Assembly: GCA_028278325.1 (NCBI GenBank)
Contig: JANQEO010000072.1
Location: 1 to 64,000, forward strand
Length of the DNA stretch: 64,000 nt
Direction of reading: 5' to 3'
Source: Candidatus Binatia bacterium
Lineage (GTDB): Bacteria > Desulfobacterota > Binatia > UBA1149 > JAJCZL01
Under the pieces are notes generated by a model that had not been told where the DNA came from, did no database searches, and saw nothing but the letters and a program-made list of their open reading frames with translations. Each line of letters opens with the position of its first letter. Position 1 is the first letter of the stretch. Positions 17,369-25,729 of the stretch are shown here, in pieces. The translations under genes were made by a program, and so were the position numbers.

Positions 17369-18574
17369 ATGAGCAGTTGGTGGAAAGACGTCATGGACCG
17401 CAGACCCTGGTGGATGAACGGCCTGATGCTGTTCAGCGCCTTCATGGCGTTCATCTATTGTCCCTGGGACTGGCTGATGCGTCCGGTGGCCGAAGCCGAG
17501 GACGTATGGTTCGGGATCCTGTTCCGGGGATCGCTTGCCAAGATCACCGAGCCGTTGCACTGGGCCATCTACGCAGCCGGGGCCTACGGGTTCTGGCGCA
17601 TGAAGGCGTGGATGTGGCCGTGGGCAGCCGTATACGTCGCTCAGGTGGCCTTCGCTATGTTCGTCTGGAACATCGCCTATGTCGGCGGATTCGGCGGGTT
17701 CATGGCCGGGCTCGCGAGCGGAGGCGCATTCGCCGCGCTGGCAGTGGCTCTTTGGAACAGTCAGGAGCAGTTCGGCCGTCGCCGGGCTTCCCTCAAGGAC
17801 CGTTACGGCGATTGGGCGTTGGTTACCGGCGCCTCGGCCGGAATCGGAGTGGAATTCGCCCGCGCCATAGCGCGCGACGGCATGTCTTGCGTACTCAGCG
17901 CCCGACGCAAGGACCGGCTCGATGAGCTCGCGTCCGAACTCGAGCAGAACTACGGCATCGAAACCAAGATAGTGACCGCTGACCTGACCAACCCTGACGA
18001 TGCAAAGCAACTGGCGAAGGCCGTCGAAGATCTCGATCTCGGTCTATTGGTCAACAACGCAGGATTCGGCTACGCGGGGCGCTTCGACAAGCAAGACGGC
18101 GATCGGCTGGAGCAGATGGTGCAAGTGAACTGCATGGCGCCCGTAATACTGACCAGCCGTCTGCTACCCAAGATGATCGAGCGCAATCGCGGCGCGATCG
18201 TTTTTACAGGGTCGGTTGCGGGCAGGCAGCCCGTCCCCCTTCATGGTCTGTACTCCGCGACGAAGGCCTTCGATCTGTTCATAGGCGAATCCCTCTGGGC
18301 CGAGCTGCGTGACGACGGTATCGACGTCATCACCTTGGAGCCCGGCCCCACCGAATCCGAGTTCACCGCCGTGGCCGGCGAGGACCGGGAAGTCGGTGAG
18401 CCGGCGGCCAATGTCGTTGCGGCGTGCTTCGAAGCCCTAGGACGCCAGCCCTCGGTGATCTCGGGCTGGTTCAACTGGTTCAGATCTTGTATTTCGAGGT
18501 TCACCCCACGCTCGACGACCGCACTGATCGCCCAAGAGGTGATGCGAAAGCAGACTCCGCCCGAGATGCAGTAG
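17369..18574 (+). CDS. Membrane-anchored SDR with N-terminal multi-TM domain
   Basis: A 401-residue fusion. Residues 1-130 contain four hydrophobic helices (MLFSAFMAFIYCPWDWL, IYAAGAYGFW, AAVYVAQVAFAMFVWNIAYV, GGFMAGLASGGAFAALAVAL). Residues 145-390 form a classical SDR with TGASAGIG, an Arg-rich SARRKDR (NADP type), NNAGFGY, TGSVAGR, and YSATKAF with catalytic Tyr/Lys. It resembles DltE/SDR-Q-like lipid ketoreductases anchored at the membrane. The RND exporter gene begins 28 bp downstream on the same strand, so a lipid-modifying and exporting pair is a reasonable inference, not shown by sequence. Confidence 0.85.
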   Translation: MSSWWKDVMDRRPWWMNGLMLFSAFMAFIYCPWDWLMRPVAEAEDVWFGILFRGSLAKITEPLHWAIYAAGAYGFWRMKAWMWPWAAVYVAQVAFAMFVWNIAYVGGFGGFMAGLASGGAFAALAVALWNSQEQFGRRRASLKDRYGDWALVTGASAGIGVEFARAIARDGMSCVLSARRKDRLDELASELEQNYGIETKIVTADLTNPDDAKQLAKAVEDLDLGLLVNNAGFGYAGRFDKQDGDRLEQMVQVNCMAPVILTSRLLPKMIERNRGAIVFTGSVAGRQPVPLHGLYSATKAFDLFIGESLWAELRDDGIDVITLEPGPTESEFTAVAGEDREVGEPAANVVAACFEALGRQPSVISGWFNWFRSCISRFTPRSTTALIAQEVMRKQTPPEMQ

Positions 18575-18601
18575 GCCCGCCATCCTCGTGCACACCGCCA
18601 A

Positions 18602-20866
18602 GTGACGCGAGCCTTTCTGCGCAATCCACGCTTGTCGCTGGCCATGCTGCTGGGCGTGACCGCCTTCTTCTGTGTCGGGATCGCCAAGCTCCAAACCGAG
18701 ATCGGCTATCGGGCGTTCCTCGGTGCGAATCACCCCACCGTCACGGCCTTTGACGACTTCCTCGATCGTTACGGCGAAGGGCTGACGCTGGCAGCGGTCT
18801 GGAGTTGCGACGATACCGACCTCTGTGAGAGCGTTTTCGACGAGACCGCTCTCGAGATGGCCTATACAGCGTCGACGCAGATTGCGGCGACACCGGGCCT
18901 AGCCGGTGTCGACAGCCCTGCGACCTCCAGGCTGGCCGTCGTCGACGCGCTCGGAATAGAGGCCAGACGGCTGGTCGAGTTCGGAGAGCCCGTTGCCGCC
19001 AGGGCCACACTCGCCCAGCTGGCTCTCGAGGACCCGTTGTGGCGCGGGCGGATCGTTTCCCATGATGGACGTGCGGGTGTGATAGCCGCACGCCTCGCAT
19101 CGTCTTCTTCTCGGACGGCGCTGGCCGCGTATGAAGCGTTCCGCGAAGCGTTGGCGCCTTTTTCACGTGACGGCTTCGAGTTCGCTTTCGTTGGCGGCCC
19201 CCTCGAATTCATCGTGGCCGGCCCCGAACTGGAGAGAGACGTTCGCCGTCTAGTGCCAATCATGATCGCGATAGTCGGAGTGGTCATCTGCCTTGTGTTT
19301 CACTCCGTAGGTCAAACGCTGGCGACGCTGGCGGCGGTCGGGGTCGCGGCGATATGGACAGTCGGCCTGGCTGGTTGGCTAGGTTGGCCCCAGACCAGTC
19401 TCTCGCAAGTGCTCGCGCCGCTGGTCCTCGTAATGGGTGTTTGCGATTCGATACACCTGCTGACGATCTACGATCACCAACGTAGCTCGGCACCTCCCGG
19501 CGCCGGGCACGCCGACGTGTTGGCGAAGGCTGCGGGCGAGGTTTTTCTACCGGCCCTGGTTACTTCGGTGACAACGGCTGCCGGGCTCTTGTCATTCTGC
19601 GCCAGCGACATCGAGAGCCTCGCCCACGTCGGCATGGCCGGGGCGTTCGGAGTCATGGCGGCGCTATTCCTGACCTTCACGCTTCTGCCCGTTCTGCTTC
19701 TCGCGGTGCCGGCGCTGCCACCCGGCGCGGTACGAGCAGCACAGAGATGGCGAACTCCGCTGACAGCCCTCCACGATATCTCTGTCCGCCGCCGGCCGGC
19801 GATAACTCTGGCAAGCATCGCGGTCGTGACGCTGTCGGTGCTGGGGCTGAGCCGTGTCAGTTTCGAAGCTAGTTTCGAGGACCTCTACGGCGAAGACAGC
19901 GATGTCGTACGGTGGGCCGCAATGGCGTCCGAACACCTTGCGGGCGCCGAGACGCTGGAGATCGACCTCGTGGTCCCCGACGGCGGCTCGATGATCTCGG
20001 ACGAGAACTTCGCCGTACTGAGCCGGACCCAGCAGGCACTGAGCGGCCTGGCCGGCATCAACGGGATCGTGTCCATCGCGAGCGTCGTAGAACATCTCTC
20101 TCTTCATTTCGGCACCGGTAACACTGGGCACGGCTCGGCATCGAGTGAGGATGAGCGCGAAGCGCTACTGAGAGGCTTTCGAGCCTTCGACCGAAGGGCC
20201 CTCAACCTGTGGGTCACGCCGGACCGGGCAAGGTCCAGGCTGTCGCTAGCCGTCGGCAAGCTTCCCCAAGCCGCACTCGACCGGCTGTCGGAGGAAGTAG
20301 AGTCAGTGCTCGACGATACCGTGCCTCCGTCCTGGGATATCGAGATTACGGGCTCGATCACCGTCGTCCAGCGAATGCTCGAAGACATACGAAAGACGCA
20401 GCTGTCGAGTTTCGCTCTCGCGGGAGCGCTGGTCTACGCGATTCTGTTGCTGTTCGTTCGCTCCCCCTATCTTGCCATGCTGGGCATGCTCCCGACGGCC
20501 GGGGCGGCCATTGTGGTGCTCGGGATCATGGGCCTGTCGGGCATCCCACTCGATGTGGGAACCTCGATGGTCGCGGCGATAGTGCTGGGCGTGGGCGTCG
20601 ATGATGCCGTTCACCTTCTATGTCGACACAAACGGTTACGTGCTGCTGGACTTGATACGCACAGAGCCATGCGTGACGCCGAAGTCGACGTGGGGCGCGC
20701 GGTCGTGGCATCATCCGCGGCGCTCGCAGCGGGCTTCGCCTCGCTGACCACGTCGGCCTGGGGCAGCGTGTCGGCCTTCGGCGTCGTCGCCGCTATCGCG
20801 ATAGCCTGCGCGCTGTTTGCGACGTTGCTCTTGTTGCCGGCCCTCGTCGAAGCGAGGGAGGGCTAG
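18602..20866 (+). CDS. RND superfamily (MMPL-type) transporter
   Basis: A 754-residue protein with the two-fold RND layout: TM1 at residues 12-30, a periplasmic loop (40-215), five TM segments (about 218-370), a seventh TM near 395, a second loop, and five terminal TMs (about 590-750). GVGVDDAVHLLCRHKR in the second half is the conserved acidic TM4-like region of MMPL/SSD transporters, paired with VMGVCDSIHLLTIYD in the first half. At about 750 residues it is a short exporter of the hydrophobe/lipid class. Start is a GTG close behind the membrane SDR gene. It ends overlapping the convergent crotonase gene by 4 bp. Confidence 0.87.
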   Translation: MTRAFLRNPRLSLAMLLGVTAFFCVGIAKLQTEIGYRAFLGANHPTVTAFDDFLDRYGEGLTLAAVWSCDDTDLCESVFDETALEMAYTASTQIAATPGLAGVDSPATSRLAVVDALGIEARRLVEFGEPVAARATLAQLALEDPLWRGRIVSHDGRAGVIAARLASSSSRTALAAYEAFREALAPFSRDGFEFAFVGGPLEFIVAGPELERDVRRLVPIMIAIVGVVICLVFHSVGQTLATLAAVGVAAIWTVGLAGWLGWPQTSLSQVLAPLVLVMGVCDSIHLLTIYDHQRSSAPPGAGHADVLAKAAGEVFLPALVTSVTTAAGLLSFCASDIESLAHVGMAGAFGVMAALFLTFTLLPVLLLAVPALPPGAVRAAQRWRTPLTALHDISVRRRPAITLASIAVVTLSVLGLSRVSFEASFEDLYGEDSDVVRWAAMASEHLAGAETLEIDLVVPDGGSMISDENFAVLSRTQQALSGLAGINGIVSIASVVEHLSLHFGTGNTGHGSASSEDEREALLRGFRAFDRRALNLWVTPDRARSRLSLAVGKLPQAALDRLSEEVESVLDDTVPPSWDIEITGSITVVQRMLEDIRKTQLSSFALAGALVYAILLLFVRSPYLAMLGMLPTAGAAIVVLGIMGLSGIPLDVGTSMVAAIVLGVGVDDAVHLLCRHKRLRAAGLDTHRAMRDAEVDVGRAVVASSAALAAGFASLTTSAWGSVSAFGVVAAIAIACALFATLLLLPALVEAREG

Positions 20867-21648
20867 CGGAAGTTCGGCTCTCGTTTTTCCTGGAAGGCCC
20901 GGATCGCCTCTTTGTGTTCGGGAGACTGGATCGAGGTCTCGAGATAGTCGTTCTCGAGCTGTATCACGGCTTCATGATCGGAGTTCACGGCGTTACGCGT
21001 CAGCAATTCCTTGATGAACTTCAGTTGCTTGTCGGGATAGCTGGCGATCATGGCGGCGGACTCCATCGCGACATCGACCAGCTTCTCGGGCTCCACCACC
21101 CTGTTCGCTAGCCCGCAGGCGGCCGCTTCCTCACCCGAGTAGACCCTACCGGTCAGGCACATCTCGCTCGCGTGTCCGAACCCGGCTCTCTGCACGAGAA
21201 AGTATGTGCTCGCAAGTTCAGGCGTAAGCCCCATCTTGATGAAGAACATCCCGAATTTCGCTTTCTCCGACGCGAGGATGATGTCGAACGGCAGTATCAT
21301 CGTCATACCGATGCCTACCGCCGCACCGTTCACGGCGGCGATCATGGGCTTGGCGTTTCGCACAACCGTGACCCAGTCGTCGTCGAGCCAACCTCCCTGG
21401 TCGGTGCCCTCTTCACGCGCTGACAGACGAGCGTCGAACTGATCGTCCACGTCCGCGCCGGCGCAGAAGCCCCGGCCCGCTCCCGTCATGACTATCGCGC
21501 CGACGGCCGGATCATCGTTAGCAGCCGCAACTGCATGCGTCATTTCGGCGGACATGCGTCGCGTCCAAGCGTTCAGCCGGTCCGGCCGGTTGAGGGTGAT
21601 CACGCCCACGTGTCCGCTCTTCTCGTAAGTGATCTGCTCGTAAGTCAT
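20863..21648 (-). CDS. Enoyl-CoA hydratase/isomerase (crotonase) family protein
   Basis: A 261-residue crotonase fold: TLNRPDRLNAW, the oxyanion segment GRGFCAGADV, VNGAAVGIGM and FGMFFIKMGLTPELAST are in the expected places. Rat crotonase's two catalytic glutamates are not conserved: the first site is Thr (GIGMTMILPFD) and the second Phe (FGMFFIKMG). An acid remains in LTPELAS, the position used by isomerases and PaaG-type members. Hydratase activity is therefore doubtful; a CoA-linked isomerase is more likely. A 9-bp gap separates its start from the upstream NfeD-like gene, so it is the last gene of a minus-strand operon. Confidence 0.88.
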   Translation of the reverse strand: MTYEQITYEKSGHVGVITLNRPDRLNAWTRRMSAEMTHAVAAANDDPAVGAIVMTGAGRGFCAGADVDDQFDARLSAREEGTDQGGWLDDDWVTVVRNAKPMIAAVNGAAVGIGMTMILPFDIILASEKAKFGMFFIKMGLTPELASTYFLVQRAGFGHASEMCLTGRVYSGEEAAACGLANRVVEPEKLVDVAMESAAMIASYPDKQLKFIKELLTRNAVNSDHEAVIQLENDYLETSIQSPEHKEAIRAFQEKREPNFR

Positions 21649-21657
21649 GGACGGATG

Positions 21658-22077
21658 TTAATCTACGTCTGCGGCTAACCGAAGCTCCCCGTCAGCCTCC
21701 ATCGCCGAGCGAACGACCAGCGTAAGCCCCGAGCTGTCGACGACGACGACGCTCTGCCCTTCGGCTACCGCCCCTTCACCGTCTGCCAGCCGCGCCTTCC
21801 ACAATTCCGAGCCCACCCTGACATAGCCTACCGGATCCAACAGAGAGCGCGCAGTGCCCGCACAACCGATGAGACGGGCCGAGCCCGTGCGGGTGCCGGG
21901 TTCGTACGCGCTACGAACGAAGGGATAGGCCACGAAGTCCTTGATCACGATGGCGGCGAAAACGATGGCGCTCAGCGCCGTCGGCACTCCCGCCCAGGTG
22001 GTCAGCGCACCCAAGATGACCGCCGCCAGTGCCCATGCCGGCAGCTGAAACAGCAGATATCGGGCGAAGATAGGCAC
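21658..22077 (-). CDS. NfeD-like membrane protein
   Basis: About 139 residues from a GTG at 22077. Residues 3-50 carry two hydrophobic segments (FQLPAWALAAVILGAL, TALSAIVFAAIVIKDFVAYP). Residues 80-138 look like the NfeD OB-fold: GYVRVGSELWKARLADG and AEGQSVVVVDSSGLTLVV. The family partners flotillin/SPFH-type membrane proteins or proteases; none is adjacent. A longer frame runs upstream into the ThyX homologue, but that part overlaps it and is Arg-rich, non-conserved sequence. The gene starts 20 bp after the ThyX-homologue stop. Confidence 0.72.
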   Translation of the reverse strand: MPIFARYLLFQLPAWALAAVILGALTTWAGVPTALSAIVFAAIVIKDFVAYPFVRSAYEPGTRTGSARLIGCAGTARSLLDPVGYVRVGSELWKARLADGEGAVAEGQSVVVVDSSGLTLVVRSAMEADGELRLAADVD

Positions 22078-22097
22078 GCCCCGAGCCCCTGCGGCCG

Positions 22098-23699
22098 TCA
22101 GCTCGCGGCGTTCCCTGCCAGGCGCCGCTTCTCGCTGGCGCGCTCGGCGTGGAGACGTCCGCTCTCGCCCTCGCTGTGGTCGACGAAGGACATCGCCGCA
22201 GCAATCGCTCGGTGACCGGCGACTTCGGCGATCTGCTCGTGCATCTGCTGGCATACGCGCCGATAGGCAGGATGTCCTTGAGGCGGTGTTCGTAGCTCGA
22301 TGATGTGCATCGCCTCACGCGCGTTGGCATCCATGTAGAATCGAACGCGGTGAGACATCGACACGGCGTAAGACGCCGCGTCGCGAAGACCTGCATCGGC
22401 GAGCCCTTCATAGAGGGATGCCGACTCGTCCATGACACGGCGCCAGTCGTCGAACGCGCCGACCTCTTCGATCGCCTCCGGCGTGACGTAACCGTGGACG
22501 GGACTCAGATGTTGCCACTCTATCGTGAGTAGCCGATGTCGTTGGAGATCGCGGAACGCACCATAATCAGTGAGCACGTCGAACCGGTATGACGTACGCT
22601 CGAAGGCCCGGCCCGGCTTGTGACGGCGGTTGGAACGCTCGCCCACATAGGCTCGAAGCAACTCGCTGCGTTCCTGGTCCGTCATCCGCCGCGCAACAGC
22701 CATCAACTGATCATCCGGCAGCGCCGATACCGAGTACAAGGCCGCGGCTACGACCTTCAGTTCGCCTTCCGGGTCGAAGTCGGAAAGTACGACCTCCGGC
22801 CTCGCCTCCGGTTGCTCACCCTCCAGCAGCCTCGTAGCGACAGCGGCGGTGCGTTCACGGGTTTCCGACAGATAGCGGCTCCATACCCCACCGCGGTCGA
22901 CCTGGTCCACCCTCTTCAAGAATGCCGGAATCACCTTTCTCAGCTCACGCAGCATCTCGTCGCCGTAGTCACGGACTTCCTGCAACGGATGCACCCGCAT
23001 CTTGAGAAGGAGCGTCTCGTAGGCCTGTCCGGTGCCGTAGATACCGACGTTCGACTGGGTGGCGGCGGGCAACAAACCGCGCAGGGAGTCCAAAGCCTTG
23101 GCCCGTATCGTGCTGCGGTAAACGAAATCAGAGTCGGACTCGGCCTTGGGGAAGCGCTTGCGGTAGTAATCCTGCAGGGGATCGATCCAGCGCGCATAGG
23201 TATCGAAGGCCCGGTCGAGGGTATCGACGTAGAGCTGCCGCAGAGGATGGCCGTCGAGCTCCGCGGGCACCAGATAGCGCCACCTGCCGCCGATCTTGTC
23301 GGTATACGGAACGTAGCGTGTCGACTGCTCCAGGTAGGCCATGAGACGTCCCCACTCCAGAACCTTGGTGAGGATGTTGGAGGAGTACTCGCAGGCCAGA
23401 TGCACACCACCGAGTTGAGCGACGGAATCGTCGCCGTACTCACTGAACACGCGTTCGTAGAGTTTCTCGGCACGCTCGACCCCGACCTCACGCTGCCCAG
23501 CACCACCGCCGACCTGATCGAGAAACTCATCGAGAAACAGCCGGCGCAGTGATTTCGCCGATCGGGAGTAACGCGCGAACAACGCTCCCTTGACCACCTC
23601 GGGCAGGTTTCGGAGCGCGAATACCGGCCTATCGATGTTGGTGAAATACAAGGAGAGCACCCGGCTCTCCTCCTCGGTGAACTTCTCCGGCTCTTGCAT
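22098..23699 (-). CDS. Tandem-domain ThyX-like protein (FAD-dependent thymidylate synthase homologue)
   Basis: A 533-residue protein, about twice normal ThyX length (220-250), with two ThyX-like halves. The first half has ARYSRSAKSLRRLF, EYGDDSVAQLGG, EQSTRYVPY and later YETLLLKMRVHPLQEVRDYG. The second has RHRLLTIEWQHLS and NAREAMHIIELRT..HPAYRRV. The ThyX signature R-H-R-x(3)-S-x(2)-E-x-S-x-R is split: the first half keeps only E-x-S-x-R, the second keeps only R-H-R. Folate/FAD-dependent dTMP synthesis is the family reaction but may not be retained. GAGGA precedes the ATG. The DHS-like gene ends the upstream side (27 bp away) and NfeD-like follows. Confidence 0.82.
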   Translation of the reverse strand: MQEPEKFTEEESRVLSLYFTNIDRPVFALRNLPEVVKGALFARYSRSAKSLRRLFLDEFLDQVGGGAGQREVGVERAEKLYERVFSEYGDDSVAQLGGVHLACEYSSNILTKVLEWGRLMAYLEQSTRYVPYTDKIGGRWRYLVPAELDGHPLRQLYVDTLDRAFDTYARWIDPLQDYYRKRFPKAESDSDFVYRSTIRAKALDSLRGLLPAATQSNVGIYGTGQAYETLLLKMRVHPLQEVRDYGDEMLRELRKVIPAFLKRVDQVDRGGVWSRYLSETRERTAAVATRLLEGEQPEARPEVVLSDFDPEGELKVVAAALYSVSALPDDQLMAVARRMTDQERSELLRAYVGERSNRRHKPGRAFERTSYRFDVLTDYGAFRDLQRHRLLTIEWQHLSPVHGYVTPEAIEEVGAFDDWRRVMDESASLYEGLADAGLRDAASYAVSMSHRVRFYMDANAREAMHIIELRTPPQGHPAYRRVCQQMHEQIAEVAGHRAIAAAMSFVDHSEGESGRLHAERASEKRRLAGNAAS

Positions 23700-23725
23700 G
23701 CTTGGAATCCTCGGCAGCCTCAGGT

Positions 23726-24703
23726 TCAGTGACCGAGGACGATCGCAAAAACCAATGGCGCCACGATCGTCGCATCGGATTCGATGACGTACTTCGGAGT
23801 ATCGGCGGTCAACTTGCCCCAGGTGATCTTCTCGTTGGGGACGGCTCCGGAATAGGACCCGTAGCTCGTGGTCGAATCACTGATCTGACAGAAGTAGCCC
23901 CAGCGCGGAACGTCCGACTCTTTCATGTCCTGTTCGAGCATGGGCACCACACAGATCGGAAAGTCGCCCGCAATCCCCCCACCGATCTGAAAGAAACCTA
24001 TCGAACCAGACGGTGCGGTCTGTTGGTACCAGCCGGCCAGCTCCATCATGTATTCGATTCCGCTGCGGATGACACCGGCGTTGCTGATATCTCCCTTGAG
24101 ACAGTGGGCGGCGAACACGTTGCCCAGAGTGGAATCCTCCCACCCAGGCACGAAGATCGGAAGCTGCTTCTCAGCCGCCGCCAGCACCCAGCTGTCTTTC
24201 GGATCGACCTGGTAGACCGGCTCGAGTTCGCCGGCGAGCAATGCGTCGTAGATGTATTCGTGCGGAAATCGCCGGTGTCCGGCCGCGTCGGCCTTCCGCC
24301 AATGGTCGATCAGGATTCCTTCCAGACGGCGCATGGCCTCTTCCTCGGGTATGCACGTGTCCGTGACGCGGTTGAGGTGCCTGGCCAGGAGCTCTTCCTC
24401 GTCCTCGGGCGTCAGATCCCGATACTGCGGGACCCTGACGTAATGCTCATGGGCCACGAGGTTGAAGACGTCCTCTTCGAGATTGGCGCCGGTACAACTG
24501 ATCGCATGGATTTTGTCGCGGCGGATCATCTCGGCGAGCGTAAGCCCCAGTTCCGCCGTACTCATCGCGCCACCCATCGCCAGGAGCATGCGACCACCCT
24601 TGTCGATATGGGCCGTGAAGGCGTCGGCCGCATCGACCAAAGCGGCGGCGTTGAAGTGGCGGAAATTGTGTCGGATGTAGGAGGAGACGGGACCGCTCGC
24701 CAT
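23726..24703 (-). CDS. Deoxyhypusine synthase family protein
   Basis: A 325-residue NAD-binding protein of the DHS fold. The catalytic lysine region ITWGKL (near residue 292) matches the S-W-G-K-I of eukaryotic/archaeal DHS, and the nucleotide-binding segments SCTGANLEED, GWEDSTLGN and SIGFFQIGGGIAGDF are present, but the DHS substrate-binding 'GGG..KHH' histidines are replaced. Bacteria lack eIF5A; some bacterial DHS relatives act on polyamines, for example as homospermidine synthase. It probably transfers an aminobutyl group between amines, an inference from the family. A start at the ATG gives full alignment. First gene of the DHS-ThyX-NfeD-crotonase minus-strand cluster. Confidence 0.85.
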   Translation of the reverse strand: MASGPVSSYIRHNFRHFNAAALVDAADAFTAHIDKGGRMLLAMGGAMSTAELGLTLAEMIRRDKIHAISCTGANLEEDVFNLVAHEHYVRVPQYRDLTPEDEEELLARHLNRVTDTCIPEEEAMRRLEGILIDHWRKADAAGHRRFPHEYIYDALLAGELEPVYQVDPKDSWVLAAAEKQLPIFVPGWEDSTLGNVFAAHCLKGDISNAGVIRSGIEYMMELAGWYQQTAPSGSIGFFQIGGGIAGDFPICVVPMLEQDMKESDVPRWGYFCQISDSTTSYGSYSGAVPNEKITWGKLTADTPKYVIESDATIVAPLVFAIVLGH

Positions 24704-24822
24704 CAGGCCGTCAATAGAGCACTAGCTGCGCATTCTCAACCTATCATCGCACAGCCGGTCGCCCGGTTTGCGCTAGGCCAAGCCAAGCGCTACGCGGTGG
24801 AGTTCAGGTCAAGGAGAGCAAG

Positions 24823-25728
24823 ATGGTGAAGCGGATAATCCTAGGACTGCTGTTGGTGACCCTGCTCGCCGCGATAGGCACGGGTATCTTCTTCTACCGA
24901 ACTCTTTCGCCTTTCGAGTATGAGCAAATCACCGACGACGTTTGGGTGGTGCATGCCTTTCCGAGTAACTCCGCGATTCTACGAACCGAGGAAGGCGCGG
25001 TCATAGTCGACACACTGACTTTCGGCTTTCAAGGCGACTGGATTCGCGAACTGGCCGAGGAGTTGGTCGACGGGCCCGTGGTTGCCCTCATCAACACGCA
25101 CTACCACCAGGACCATACACACGGCAATCCGTCTTTCGAGCCTGGCACAAAGGTCATTTCCACGGTCAACACTCGCGACCATCTCATCAACCGGGACTCC
25201 GAATACTGGAAGGGAGAGGCCGCTGAGCTGCTGCCCAACGATACTTTCGTGCACGACCATGTGCTGAAGTTGGGCGGCAAGACCATAATCAGCTTCCACA
25301 AAGGGCGCGGTCACACCAACGGAGATCTCGTCGCACTCTTCGTCGAGGACCGGGTATTGATGACCGGTGATCTCATGTTCAACGGTCTCTTCCCGCGCAT
25401 CGATGCCGAAGCCGGCGGCTCCGTGCGTGCTTGGGGCGAAACCCTCGCGAGCGTGGTGAAGTTGGGCTTCGACATCGTCGTGCCGGGCCACGGGCCGGTC
25501 ACGGATCTCGAAGGCTTGCGCGGCTACCAGCGCTTCATGGAAGAGCTTTGGGTGGATGTGAAGGCGGCCGTCGATGAAGGCCTGTCGCTCGAGGAGACCC
25601 TCGCTACCGTCGACTTGGAGGAAGCCCGCGACCTGCAGCCGTTCACGGTTCCCACGGTCATGACCGTGGATCGCGAGTCGGTGATCCGGCAGGCATGGGA
25701 GGAAGCCGCGGCCGCTGAGAGCGGCTGA
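24823..25728 (+). CDS. MBL-fold metallo-hydrolase, membrane-anchored
   Basis: A 301-residue protein with an N-terminal hydrophobic anchor (IILGLLLVTLLAAIGTGIFF, residues 4-23) and a metallo-beta-lactamase domain. Metal-site motifs are intact: HYHQDHTHG (H-x-H-x-D-H), GRGHTNGD, TGDLMFNG (bridging Asp) and VPGHGPVTD (last His). The glyoxalase-II/SoxH-like class hydrolyses thioesters or lactones at the periplasmic face; the substrate is unknown. GGAGAG lies upstream of the ATG. It is divergent from the DHS-like gene and convergent with the zinc-finger pseudo-cyclase gene with 1 bp between stop codons. Confidence 0.87.
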   Translation: MVKRIILGLLLVTLLAAIGTGIFFYRTLSPFEYEQITDDVWVVHAFPSNSAILRTEEGAVIVDTLTFGFQGDWIRELAEELVDGPVVALINTHYHQDHTHGNPSFEPGTKVISTVNTRDHLINRDSEYWKGEAAELLPNDTFVHDHVLKLGGKTIISFHKGRGHTNGDLVALFVEDRVLMTGDLMFNGLFPRIDAEAGGSVRAWGETLASVVKLGFDIVVPGHGPVTDLEGLRGYQRFMEELWVDVKAAVDEGLSLEETLATVDLEEARDLQPFTVPTVMTVDRESVIRQAWEEAAAAESG

Positions 25729-25729
25729 G

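Noticed and set aside
22078-22254. Extended N-terminus for the NfeD-like protein
   Set aside because: The extension overlaps the end of the ThyX-like gene and is Arg-rich without homology; GTG 22077 precedes the first membrane helix.
22620-23552. 310-codon frame antisense to the ThyX-like gene
   Set aside because: Shadow of the ThyX-like protein; no family resemblance.
23702-24829. Long open frame antisense to the deoxyhypusine-synthase-like gene
   Set aside because: No recognisable motifs, overlaps a confidently identified gene completely.
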